Part shown: piece by piece, positions 50,012 to 61,213 of the stretch
Position numbering within the stretch: position 1 is the stretch's first letter
How the letters are laid out: every line of letters begins with the position of its first letter
NCBI GenBank assembly: GCA_022414725.1
Contig: CM039462.1
Location: 39,297,186-39,361,185 of the forward strand
Direction of reading: 5' to 3'
DNA from: Microglena sp. YARC
Taxonomy: Eukaryota > Chlorophyta > Chlorophyceae > Chlamydomonadales > Chlamydomonadaceae
Length of the DNA stretch: 64,000 nt
Made by a program: the position numbers and the translations under genes
The notes under the pieces: model-generated
Database searches by the model: none
Told to the model about the DNA's origin: nothing
The model's input: the letters and a program-made list of their open reading frames with translations, nothing else

Positions 50012-51689
50012 CTACGCGTCCGTGACGAATCGAGTGGCGATGGCCATCGTCTCGACCTCCTGGACAAGCAGCTTGCTTGCGTACGGAATCCTCAGCTCGT
50101 TGAACTCAGTCAGATTCTTGCAAGACTTGCAGTAGAACAGGTTGCTCTCAGGGTTAGCGTGAGCCATCATGCCACAGCACTTGCAGACGAAAACACGGTA
50201 GTTGTCAGAGCACTCCATGAACCGCTCCTTCAGGAACCCCATCGTTCCGTGTGCCCAGAGACACTCCATCTCCATCTCCCCTAAACGTAGACCGCCATCA
50301 CGAGCGCGACCCTCGGCAGGCTGGCGCGTCAGCAGCACCACAGGACCGTTTGCAGCACGAGAGTTGCCCGTCCACACAGCGCGACCGTTGCGACGAACGA
50401 AGAAGGTCCTCGTTCCGAGGCATGCGAACGCAGTAAACTCCATTCGAACCCACGATGCTTCCTTCGGCAATGAAGTCGCACTTGTCAGGTGCCCCAACAG
50501 ATAAGGGCTGAGGAGGAGATCAGAGCTCTCAAATGACACGTTGCTGCTCGTAGACATCGACGACATCACCAGGCGTGCAACGAACCCGCTGATGCCACAA
50601 GGGTCCACCACAACAATCTCACCGGCGTGGAGTGCAAGGTGCATAAGACTGTCAACCTTTCTCCTGAGAACTCATCTCAATCTCGAGTGTACCTGAGAAC
50701 ACCAGCATAAGCAGGCGGCGGCACGTCCCTGTCGAGTACCGAAATAAGAACTCCTTCCGAATCGGCTCATTGTGCAAGATGAACTCCGATGCCTCGTGGA
50801 AGATGTCGTCATCGCAACCAAATTTCTTCCAAGTCGCTTCCCACCCAGGTACCTCTCTGGACGTGCTTCATAGGACTCTCGCACCGAGAAAGGTATCCGT
50901 GAGACACGAGCTGGCTGCACGAAATAAGCTCTGTCGAGGACTGGCCAACGGTAACCCACCGACTGCACACACAACCTGTGTTCCGGAGTAACGACGATGT
51001 CCGTCGTGGGAGACGTCACGTGGTACAGAGGGCCGTTGTACGTGGGGTAGCCGTACAGCTCCTCCGGGGCGCAATACTCGATCTGACCATCCCCCAAACG
51101 CAAAGATGCAAGCTTGTGCTCCAAGCGGAGCTTCCTTATGTTAACCCAACCCTCAGATGGTGAGAACTTCGTGGTCCGATGTCAGACAGTGAATCTTGTC
51201 AGCGACCATGTGCTTCAGGCGCTGGTAGTACGTAGGACACACGAAAATGGGTGTCGAGATTCGCTCGCCAGTCCGCGATTGTACATGATCTCGTCACCGT
51301 ACCGACGCATACCAAGGGCTTCCAACTCGTCGGCGATGTCCTCGACGGTGCGGCCGTTGAATGGGGAAGCCGTCCCATGCCGGCGCCCCGCGAGTCCACA
51401 TACCTTGCTCTCCAGAGCCTCCATAAGCTGCCCGATGGTCATGCGAGAGGGGATAGCGTGAGGGTTCATGATGATAGATGGCAGATCCCCGTTCTCGGTG
51501 AAGGGCAATGTCCTCCTCGCTGTAGAGCATCCCCGATGGTCCTTCTGACCGTGCCTCGAAGACACCTTGTCCCCCAACGGTGGGGACGCGGTCCGTTCGC
51601 AATCGGACCCTTTTGCGAACGTGTAACCCGTCGCCTGTCGTGTTGGTGAAGAATCTGTCGCCATGGCATTCCTGTCGATCACATGCTTA
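50012..51689 (-). pseudogene. RNA polymerase second-largest subunit RPB2, C-terminal part, split by an intein and frameshifted
   Basis: The minus strand encodes the most conserved end of RPB2: GDKVSSRHGQK (around 51560), MNPHAIPSRMTIGQLMEALE, and [16 protein letters not shown] ending at 51189. After the intein come [36 protein letters not shown] and the zinc-binding CKCCG...CKSC end, finishing [20 protein letters not shown]. These motifs form the catalytic-cleft lid and the clamp zinc site. At least one frameshift lies in the extein (near 51275). The gene runs into the 51690 gap: about 280 of the ~1150 extein residues are present, so the gap must hide more than 1 kb or the gene is truncated. 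Confidence 0.85.
50363..51188 (-). other. Intein in RPB2, about 275 codons, frameshifted
   Basis: It begins with Cys directly after ADKIH ([10 protein letters not shown], the usual block A) and has a block B segment (YHVTSPTTDIVVTPEHRL) and a C-terminal [14 protein letters not shown] followed by Ser as the first residue of the C-extein. These are splice-domain signatures of Hint-fold inteins. Between the splice blocks lies a stretch with a LHAG segment (near 50630) found in some LAGLIDADG-containing inteins, so a reduced homing endonuclease may remain. Length 826 bases is not a multiple of three, and three frame changes are needed. The ending is Gly-Asn rather than His-Asn. Confidence 0.75.
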
Positions 51690-52689
51690 NNNNNNNNNNN
51701 NNNNNNNNNNNNNNNNNNNNNNNNNNNNNNNNNNNNNNNNNNNNNNNNNNNNNNNNNNNNNNNNNNNNNNNNNNNNNNNNNNNNNNNNNNNNNNNNNNNN
51801 NNNNNNNNNNNNNNNNNNNNNNNNNNNNNNNNNNNNNNNNNNNNNNNNNNNNNNNNNNNNNNNNNNNNNNNNNNNNNNNNNNNNNNNNNNNNNNNNNNNN
51901 NNNNNNNNNNNNNNNNNNNNNNNNNNNNNNNNNNNNNNNNNNNNNNNNNNNNNNNNNNNNNNNNNNNNNNNNNNNNNNNNNNNNNNNNNNNNNNNNNNNN
52001 NNNNNNNNNNNNNNNNNNNNNNNNNNNNNNNNNNNNNNNNNNNNNNNNNNNNNNNNNNNNNNNNNNNNNNNNNNNNNNNNNNNNNNNNNNNNNNNNNNNN
52101 NNNNNNNNNNNNNNNNNNNNNNNNNNNNNNNNNNNNNNNNNNNNNNNNNNNNNNNNNNNNNNNNNNNNNNNNNNNNNNNNNNNNNNNNNNNNNNNNNNNN
52201 NNNNNNNNNNNNNNNNNNNNNNNNNNNNNNNNNNNNNNNNNNNNNNNNNNNNNNNNNNNNNNNNNNNNNNNNNNNNNNNNNNNNNNNNNNNNNNNNNNNN
52301 NNNNNNNNNNNNNNNNNNNNNNNNNNNNNNNNNNNNNNNNNNNNNNNNNNNNNNNNNNNNNNNNNNNNNNNNNNNNNNNNNNNNNNNNNNNNNNNNNNNN
52401 NNNNNNNNNNNNNNNNNNNNNNNNNNNNNNNNNNNNNNNNNNNNNNNNNNNNNNNNNNNNNNNNNNNNNNNNNNNNNNNNNNNNNNNNNNNNNNNNNNNN
52501 NNNNNNNNNNNNNNNNNNNNNNNNNNNNNNNNNNNNNNNNNNNNNNNNNNNNNNNNNNNNNNNNNNNNNNNNNNNNNNNNNNNNNNNNNNNNNNNNNNNN
52601 NNNNNNNNNNNNNNNNNNNNNNNNNNNNNNNNNNNNNNNNNNNNNNNNNNNNNNNNNNNNNNNNNNNNNNNNNNNNNNNNNNNNNNNNN
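51690..52689. other. Assembly gap (1000 N)
   Basis: Exactly 1000 undetermined bases directly after the RPB2 fragment. A placeholder of unknown true size. Confidence 0.99.
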
Positions 52690-52700
52690 ACCCGCAGAGA

Positions 52701-52737
52701 TACCTAAAACCATAAAACCCTAAACCTAAAACCCAGT
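52701..52737 (+). repeat. Degenerate CCCTAAA telomere-like repeats
   Basis: Immediately after the gap the sequence has four to five CCTAAA/CCCTAAA/CCATAAA units in a row, similar to plant- and alga-type telomere repeats (CCCTAAA). The patch is short and imperfect. Confidence 0.45.
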
Positions 52738-52799
52738 AGGATTGTACAAAAATAAGGATCCACGCATTCAGTCCTTTTCATGGAGCAACTTCTATTGAC

Positions 52800-55700
52800 A
52801 TGAATTTGATCAACGTGCTTCGCAAATGCGAGTCGGATGCAAGAGACAGTGCGCTCCAAGCAACCAGGCGATGACGTGCGGAAAGTATTTACGCTCGCTC
52901 CAATGCTACGATGAATTCATGAGTGCTACATTGAAGAATAAATGCCGAAAGTTCTCTCGATCGTCGAGCGCACCCGTACATCCACGCGCAATAGTCGACA
53001 TAGACATGCGCAGTCATGCCCAACAAGGATCATAGATTGACGCAGACGTCCGTTTGTTCGTCAAGCGTTTCAAGAAGCTCGCAAAGTACTGGTCTCCACA
53101 AAATCGAATCACTCAGTGCGTCGTCTTGAGAAACAAAAACTGCGCGAGGCATCCCAGGCACTGGAAGCACGGTGTGGCAGCCCTCGTCGTCCCATGACGT
53201 TGACGCACCCTGCATCCATACACCGTCGAAGGAACTGCTGACAACCCAACCCGAGCAGATAGATCATCGTGACGACATTACCTAAAACGATCCAGTGAAT
53301 TAGCGATGAGGCGGCATCACGAGAACGCTGAGGAGGATTCCATTTTAATAGTATAATATACTCATCGGATTACTCGTACTAATGGATTACATCATACTAC
53401 CACAGCAGGATGGTAATGTACGCTCACAGAAGCCAGAAGGGAGACCCTCCTGCGTGGCAGGTAGCGTAACCGTCAAAAGAACGGCAAGGTAAACCGAGGG
53501 CTGCGAGCTGTCGACCGAGAGCTGGTGAGCGCCTCTCGACAGATACAAGAATATTATGGAGACAGCGCTCAACGAAGGAATGCCGAAGTAAAAGACGAAC
53601 AGGAGGAACGTTGAAGAAGGAGTATCGACGCCGCGGGCCCTACCGAAGGAGGTACTACACACACAAAACAACGCGATTTCGGCAGACGATCCGCGAGTCC
53701 TGGATGATAGCTCCACCACACACGGATGACCTGGCGCCTGCTCGAAGGGCTCCAAGACCCCACAATTGGAGACGTCGGATGGCCCTCAACAATCCCCACC
53801 GGATCGCGCGAGCTCGATTGCGCGAACCACGCACTTGCTATTGGAAGCGGCTTTTGGCATGCTTTGCGCGACAAGTACGACGTGGAAGCACAGAACGGCA
53901 AGTGGAGCAAACATGGACCACTCGAGGCAGGGACCGGTGCCCTCGGCATCGGGTCGCTGCGAATAGCTGGACAACGAGAAAACCGGACGAATAACAAACA
54001 AGCTGGTCTTCCGTGCCAAGGCGCCGGCCAGAACTCTAACCGCATCGCAGAATCGGCCTGCACACACCCACAGAGAGGTTGAGGACAGCTGACGCCACAC
54101 AGCAGAACAGAGATTAAGTTGAAGCAAGTTGCTAGGGGCTGAGAAATGATGTCTGATTATGAACAATACGTGGACGCAAGATGGATATCCATACTTAGGT
54201 AACGCAGAGGGTTGATGGAACAATCGACTCCGCAACAGTACATTGTAGAAACATAGTTCCCAGTGACACCGCGCGATGACTCTGAAGAGTTCACCATGCC
54301 GAAGTCGGCGCTCGTGTTCCTCCTGGCGGCACGGGACTTGCTCAATTGGATGCGAACTGGAGACGTCCAACTCCCGAGATTCTGGTGTGACGATGAAGAG
54401 CAAGACCACGAAGGACTGAAGGTCAATGGTGTGCAACGTCAACTCTGGAAAAGAGAGCAATTATAGTTACAAAGTGCGGGATGCAAGCGAAGTTTATCAA
54501 TGGCAAAGTCAGGACATCAAGAAACAATGGACATGCGTACAAGCAAGCAGGAGATGGCGTATTGCAGAACGGTTCGGTATCATAAGCAGATATTCATCAA
54601 ACCAACGGGACAATGGTCAACATTATCAGCAGGTCAGAGGATGACCAGCTGACTTGTCGTCATGCTTCATCAATATGCATACGAATTCTCAAAAGGAAGA
54701 TAACACTCATGAGGGCAACGGCAGTGTAATGAACCTATCGAATCTTGCCCGTGTGCCTACAGTGCTCTGCGACTATGAAGAATATGTCAACAAGTCGTTG
54801 AAGCACAACCCGGAGACGTACAAGATGCTGCGGATGCACCCTATCGCGGAGAAGAGCTGTGTCGAGTACATGCGGTTCCTGACAGAAGAGGAGAGCATGC
54901 CACAGTACACAGTCGACAAGGATCTACTGTCGTTCTCGAACGGAGTTCTTTGTCTGTCTGACATGCGGTTCGTCCCTATGACGTGACACTTCGAGCGTGA
55001 TGGGGAAAGGTTGCTCGCCACCATTGTCGACTGCGACTACACCTGCATCCTACCGACACGCCGATCATCGACAAGATCCTGGAGACAAACTTCGATGGAG
55101 AAAGTTGCGTCGATGTTTTTTATGCGATGGTCGGCCGGCTGGTTCTTCGAAGTTGGCAAACACGACGACTGCAAGTGATGCCATACATGATCGGCGTCGG
55201 TGGTACGGCAAGTCTGTCCTGCTGAATACCATCACATCGTGCTTCGCTGAAGATGCTGTTGGCAATCTCTCAGCAAGCGAGAGGAAGTGTTTGGTTCAGC
55301 AAACATCTTCGACAAGAGGTCGTCGTGGGATGTGACATGCCGGCTGAATGAGCAGCTGTATCCGCAAAGTCCTCGTTCCAGAGCATGACTTCTGGCGATC
55401 GCTTGAAATCCCGAGGAAAAAGGAGAAGGCCGTGTTCATCAAGTGGAAACGCCTATCATTATCGCGAGCAACTACAGCCGGACTACAAGGAACTGGTGAC
55501 AACATTGGGCGCGCATCGTCTCCTTCCGCTTTCGACGTCGCTGTACCAAAGGCAGAGCGCGACTATGGCCTCAAGGCTAAGAAATGGAGACTGGAGAGAT
55601 TGCCAACTTTATCCACCGTGCCCTGGTTGAGTACGATGCCCGCTGCGGAAGCGCATTCGGAGACTTCTGGACGGCTGTTCCACCCATCATGATCGACTGG

Positions 55701-56030
55701 CAGAGCCGCCTCGCTGTTGCAAACGAACAAGCTTCCACGAGTTCTTTGAGCATGTGACAATGAAGATCGCCAATACAAGATCGAGACATCGAGGGAGCCA
55801 CGAACTGCTGAGTACGTTAAAACGGTGTACAAGAACGTAATGAATTGCACGTTTGAGAAGGACGCCGTGTGTTCCAACGCTTCGGTTTCAGGTTTCAGAC
55901 ACCAAGGTGAATGTGTGCAAGTCATGCTCCAATGTGTCTGGCAAGGATGCTGTGTTGAGTACTCAGCAACCAACCGTGCCCAGCGTTGGTCATCGTCAAC
56001 ATGAATCTGTCTTCTGATCGGATTCGGTGA
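52800..56030 (+). pseudogene. D5-type primase-helicase, many frameshifts
   Basis: Fragments in order are an N-terminal part with a VDIDMR motif (around 52990) followed by RLFVKRFKKLAKYW, consistent with an AEP primase domain; a D5_N-type segment (54720-54980) with SLKHNPETYKMLRMHP and DKDLLSFSNGVL; an SF3 helicase P-loop GVGGTGKS (around 55190), with downstream frames giving Walker-B-like and IIASNY segments; and a C-terminal region to about 56030 with a CKSC/GCC Cys set. D5 proteins unwind and prime viral DNA. 53220-54640 shows no clear coding match. The frame changes at least eight times, so it is not expressed as read, unless these are sequencing errors. The end merges into the satellite. 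Confidence 0.65.
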
Positions 56031-56089
56031 TGACATTATCTTCGATCCATTATTCCATTGATTCATTTTCTTAACTCCACCCAGACTCA

Positions 56090-59000
56090 AGGCATGTTTA
56101 TATATTTGTAAACATAGTTAATGATCGATGTCTTGGACAATGGAATCAAGAATTATATCGCGGGTAAAGTAACCGACCACGCTGTGTCACACAGTTTCCA
56201 AACATTAGCTGTCTTCTCGAATGATTGACAGATTCATGACCAAGGCAGAACATTTTTGATATTGAGAAACATATTGATGGATAATTGGAAATCAGGAGAT
56301 GATTGATGTGATGGGTGATATGACTTGAATATTTGGAATAGTTGAGGACTTGGCATTGGAATATTGAATATTGAATCAGAGAATTATATCAAATATGTAA
56401 CCGGCAGAAACAGTTTTGATATTTGAGAAACATAGTTGATGATCGTATTGAATTGGTCAGCATTGCGGAGAATTATATCAAATATGTAACCGTCATTGTC
56501 AACATTAAGCTGTCTTCTGATGGTGATACATTATCTTTCTATTCCATTGATTCCCATGGTTCTGGATACTCAAGGAGAAACATGTTTTGATAATTTGGAA
56601 ACATAGTTGATGGAATCTGAAGAATCCCGTACCCAGGCTTCTCCGTGAATGGTCATGGAAAGGCAGAACATCATAGTTGATGAATTGATGGTCTTGAAAT
56701 AAACATTGGAATCAAGAATATATCAAATATGTAACCGTACCAGCGCGTGGTCATTGTCAAACATTAAGCTGTCTTCTGATGGTGATGACATTATCTTTCT
56801 ATTCCATTGATTCATGGTTTCTGTACTCAAGGCAGAAACATGTTTTGATATTTGAGAAACATAGTTGATGGATCTGATTGATGTGGTCTTGAATATTGGA
56901 ATCATTGGAATCAGGAGAATTATATCAAATATGTAACGTACCCAGCGCGTGGTCATTTGTCAACATGAATCTGTCTTCTGATGGTGATGACATTATCTTT
57001 CTATTCCATTGATTCCATGGTTTCTGTACTCAAGGCAGAACATGTTTTGATATTTGAGAAACATAGTTGATGGATCTGATTGATGGTTTGAATATTGGAA
57101 TCATTGGAATCAGGAGAATATATCATGATCATATGTAACCGTAGCGCCCGTGTGGTCATGTCAACATGAATCTGTCTTCTGATGGTGATACATTATCTTT
57201 TCTATTCATTGATTCCATGTTTCTGTACTCAAGCAGAAACATGTTTGATATTGAGAAAACATAGTTGATGGATCTGATGATGGTCTTGAATATTGGAATC
57301 ATTGGAATCAGGAAGAATTATATCAAATATGTAACCGTACCCAGCGCGTGGTCATTGTCAACATGAAGCTGTCTTCTGATGGTGATGACATTATCTTTCT
57401 ATTCCATTGATTCCATGGTTTCTGTACTCAAGGCAGAAAACATGTTTTGATATTGAGAAACATAGTTGATGGATCTGATTGATGTCTTGAATATTGGAAT
57501 CATTGGAATCAGGAGAATTATATCAAATATGTAACCGTACCCAGCGCGTGGTCATTGTCAAATTAAGCTGTCTTCTGATGGTGATGACATTATCTTTCAT
57601 ATTGATCCTGATTCCTCAAGGCAGAAACAATTGAGAAACCATAGTTGATGGATCTGATCTTGAATATTGGAATCAATTGGAATCAGGAGAATTATATCAA
57701 TATGTAAACGTACCCAATTGTTGAATAGGTGAGAGTTTCTGTAAAGGCATATTTTGAGAAACATAGTGATGGATCTGATTGATGGTCTTGAATATCATTG
57801 GAGGAGAATTATATCAAATATGAACCGTAATTGTCATTCTGTCTTCTGATGTGATGACATTATTTCATTCATGGGTTTGTACTCAAGGCAGAAACATGTT
57901 TGATATTTGAGAAAACATAGTTGATGATCTGATTGATGGTCTTGAATATTGGAATCATTGGAATCAGAGAATATATCAAATATGTAACGTACCAGCGCGT
58001 GGTCATTGTCAACATTAAGCTGTCTTCTGATGGTGATGACATTATCTTTCTATTCCATTGATCCATGGTTTCTGTACTCAAGGCAGAAAATGTTTTGATA
58101 TTTGAGAAACATAGTTGATGGATCTGATTTCTTGAATATTGGAATCATTGAATCAGGAGAATTATATCAAATATGTAACGTATGGTCATTGTCAACATAA
58201 TCTGTCTTCTGATGGATGACATTATCTTTCTATTCCATTGATTCCATGATTCTGTACTCAAGGCAGAAACATGTTTGATATTTGAGAAACATAGTTGATG
58301 GATCTGATTGATGGTCTGAATTTGGAATCATTGGAATCAGGAGAATTATAATCAATATGTAACCGTACCCAGCGCGTGGTCATTGTAACATTAAGCTGTC
58401 TTCTGATGGTGATGACATTATCTTTCTATCCATTGATTCCATGGTTCTGTACTCAAGGCAGAAACATGTTTTGATATTTGAGAAAAAGTTGATGGATCTG
58501 ATTGATGGTCTTGAATATTGGAATCATTGGAATCAGGAGAATTATATCAAATATGTAACCGTACCAGCGCGTGGTCATTGTCAACATTAAGCTGGTCTTC
58601 TGATGGTGATGACATATCTTTCTATTCATTGATTCCATGGTTTCTGTACTCAAGCAGAAACATGTTTTGATATTTGAGAAACATAGTTGATGGATCTGAT
58701 TGATGGTCTTGAATATTGGAATCATTGGAATCAGGAGAATTATATCAAATATGTAACCGTACCCAGCGCGTGGTCATTGTCAACATTAAGCTGTCTTCTG
58801 ATGGTGATGACATTATCTTTCTATTCCATTGATTCCATGGTTTCTGTACTCAAGGCAGAAACATGTTTTGATATTTGAGAAACATAGTTGATGGATCTGA
58901 TTGATGGTCTTGAATATTGGAATCATTGGAATCAGGAGAATTATATCAAATATGTAACCGTACCCAGCGCGTGGTCATTGTCAACATGAATCTGTCTTCT

Positions 59001-59160
59001 GATGGTGATGACATTATCTTTCTATTCCATTGATTCCATGGTTTCTGTACTCAAGGCAGAAACATGTTTTGATATTTGAGAAACATAGTTGATGGATCTG
59101 ATTGATGGTCTTGAATATTGGAATCATTGGAATCAGGAGAATTATATCAAATATGTAACC
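56090..59160 (+). repeat. ~200 bp satellite derived from a gene 3' end
   Basis: About 15-17 tandem copies of a unit measuring 199-201 bases in the better-preserved part (for example 58761 to 58962), with many single-base indels and some shortened units towards the left. Each unit contains CAGCGCGTGGTCATTGTCAACAT followed by CTGTCTTCTGATGGTGATGACATTATC. This matches the 3' end of the gene just upstream (AACCGTGCCCAGCG... at 55970-56030), so the array appears to have grown from that gene end plus flank. It ends abruptly at 59160 in helicase P-loop sequence. Confidence 0.85.
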
Positions 59161-59162
59161 GT

Positions 59163-59290
59163 GCCCATAGGTGGTACGGGCAAGTCTGTACTGCTGAATA
59201 CCATCACATCGTGCTTCGCTGAAGATGCTGTTGGCAATCTCTCAAGCAAGGGAGAGGAAGTCTTCTTTTACGATTTACAAAGTCTGAATA
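59163..59290 (+). pseudogene. SF3 helicase P-loop fragment
   Basis: Directly joined to the last satellite unit, this 128-base piece repeats the D5 helicase segment at 55190-55300 (GGTGKSVLLNTITS, then CFAEDAVGNLS) nearly identically and stops at about 59290. It shows that a second copy of the D5 sequence was present on the far side of the array. Confidence 0.75.
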
Positions 59291-59354
59291 TATCTCGATG
59301 TGTAAAAACAGTTAACCAAACGAGCCAAATATTCAATACACGTATGACTCATTT

Positions 59355-60588
59355 TCAGCTGGTCTCATACTCATCAATCTCATCACCATCACAAGACAGC
59401 TTAATGTTGACGATGACCACACGCTGGGCACGGTTGGTTGCTGAGTACTCAGCACAGCATCCTTTGCCAGACACCTTGGAGCATGACTTGCAAACATTCA
59501 CCTTGGTGTCTGAACACCTGAAACCGAAGCGTTGGAACACACCGGCGTCCTTCTCAAACGTGCAATTCATTACGTTCTTGTACACCGTTTTGAACGTACT
59601 CAGCAGTGTCGTGGCTCCCTCGATGTGTTCGATTCTATACTGATGAGAGACTTCTCCATTCAGGACTTTTGCAACCTCTCTCTCGATTCGACGAGATTCT
59701 CAGGATATACGCGGCACTCGCGCATCAGTTTCTCCATGTCGGCAGCATTTTCAGCAGGGGTAGACTCTCCGCGATAACCACAGAACGCCGTGAATCCGTC
59801 GAATACTTCCTGCATGGATACGAACTTCTGTCCGGTATCTGTCACAGACATTGCAAACCTTTTGATCTTGTCGTGTTTCTTGAGGTCTGGGAATTGGACT
59901 GCAGAATCGGAAAACGCCTCTTCAAAATGTATCTGACTTGCTTTGCCCCCAGGTCTTTGAGTACTGCGAGGGTCTTGTTGGCGGTCGTTTTTCCTTCAAC
60001 ATACGTCTGAATGCGTCGCATCTGTCTGTTTCACCACTTTTTCAGAGAGTTCATCGATGTTTGCAGCGACGAATTCGATCACAGAGGGGACCTGTGTGTT
60101 TGATTTGCATCGACTACATTCTGCATGATCTCTGTGCACAGATGCGCGACGATTCCTTCTCTTTCCACGGTGTCCTCGTGGTCTTCCTCGCGCACCTCTG
60201 TATCTGACTCGTCGGATGTGGCATCGCCGTTTGCTTCTGCGCGTTTCCACAGGAATTTATGATACATCGCGGCCTGCATCTGCAGCACCACAGTCGGAAA
60301 CATCGACTGATCAATTTCAAAGTATTCTGTGCCGATGTCTTTTCTTTCGATCACATCGTCATTGTAACGGAGCATGTTCAGTAGGCATTTTTCGGCTTCC
60401 CTCGACTTGTTGCGCTGTACGCCAATGGCAAAGACCATCTGCGATCCGTTTGGATAATTCGATAATCTCTTGTGGAACGGTTTTGTTGTGTGCCCGATCT
60501 TGATGATTACCTCATCGGATGTGAGTGTGTGCGTTACAAACTCGCGCTCGATGATACCGTACACAACGTTTGATGTCCTGTGTGCCAT
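59355..60588 (-). pseudogene. T5orf172 (GIY-YIG-like) protein with Cys-rich C-terminal domain, frameshifted
   Basis: The N-terminal part (60079-60588, 169 codons) has the T5orf172/MUG113 pattern IIKIGHTTKPFHKRLSNYPNG...REAEKCLLNMLRY...GTEYFEI, a relative of GIY-YIG nucleases seen in many giant viruses. Further frames (59660-60010, 59355-59640) continue to a C-terminal domain with CSDTKVNVCKSC and GKGCCAEYSATNRAQRVVIV. The same C-terminal domain appears at the end of the D5 gene at 55800-56030. Two or more frameshifts separate the parts; about 410 residues if continuous. The start at 60588 is preceded by the motif at 60597. A nuclease or DNA-binding role is inferred only from the domain. Confidence 0.6.
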
Positions 60589-60596
60589 CGAATGAT

Positions 60597-60621
60597 ACAG
60601 TTGTTCTCAAATAAATCGTAT
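60597..60621 (-). promoter_or_regulatory. TTTATTTGAGAACAACTGTA motif
   Basis: Reads TTTATTTGAGAACAACTGTA on the minus strand, identical over 20 bases to the right ends of the Fanzor transposons, and lies 9 bases upstream of the T5orf172 start. No transposon sequence follows it on either side. Confidence 0.5.
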
Positions 60622-60909
60622 TGTTGATGATTACGTTTACACCATATTCCTCCTCTTTCGACCGGAAGCTACCTAGAAGCTACCCAATAAGATTCTCAGG
60701 ATCTACTTGCTCGCGCGCGCGAAGATAATGTGTGTGCGATGGCCATGTTGCAGTATGTCCGCTTTAACATTTCACAATACATGCTGATCCAAATGAACTG
60801 CTACCCCCCAACCGAAGCACACGCCGTCCTATACTCCGCAATATGTTTAGGAGTCATAGCACCAACGTCATCAGGCGAGAACGACAACAACTTTTGCCTG
60901 AGACGGTCC
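60622..60909. other. Intergenic, no convincing gene
   Basis: A 63-codon + strand frame (60730-60921) with an Ala-rich end is open but overlaps the minus-strand gene and shows no recognised motif. Confidence 0.4.
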
Positions 60910-61186
60910 TCAGCCGCATGACGGGCAGTAGCTTTCATTGTCGGCACGGTCCTCTGCCTCACGCCGGGCATTAGCTTCCGAACGAAGTGCAGTAGCTTTC
61001 TGCGCGACGTGCAGAAGCTTCATTGTCGGCACGGTCCTCAGCCTCACGCCGGGCAGTAGCTTCATTTTCAGCACGATAGGCATCAGCACGACAGTGGAAG
61101 TACATGAAAAGCGCAATGGTTGTTGCAACCGCTACAGTCAGCGGAACAGTATCAACCATACATGTATAAACATAACTTCCATTCAA
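60910..61186 (-). CDS. Small membrane protein with Ala/Arg/Glu repeat tail, frameshifted
   Basis: An N-terminal hydrophobic segment (VDTVPLTVAVATTIALFMYF) is followed by a repeated helical unit AYRAENEATARREAEDRADNEA, encoded by ~60-base direct repeats. The frame at 60971-61186 ends at a stop, and another frame (60910-61128) continues the same repeat, so a one-base change probably broke a coiled-coil membrane protein. The dispersed TACAGTCAGCGGAACAGT motif falls inside the hydrophobic segment at 61133. Family unknown. Confidence 0.4.
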
Positions 61187-61213
61187 TCATAAATCACCAT
61201 TACACAACACGGC

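Noticed and set aside
53569..54460. Frames on both strands between the primase-like and D5_N segments
   Set aside because: No frame shows a recognisable domain and the two strands are equally open; kept only as part of the broken D5 region.
56090..59160. CRISPR array
   Set aside because: The units repeat as a whole (~200 bases) with no short constant repeats separating unique spacers, and the unit matches a neighbouring gene end.
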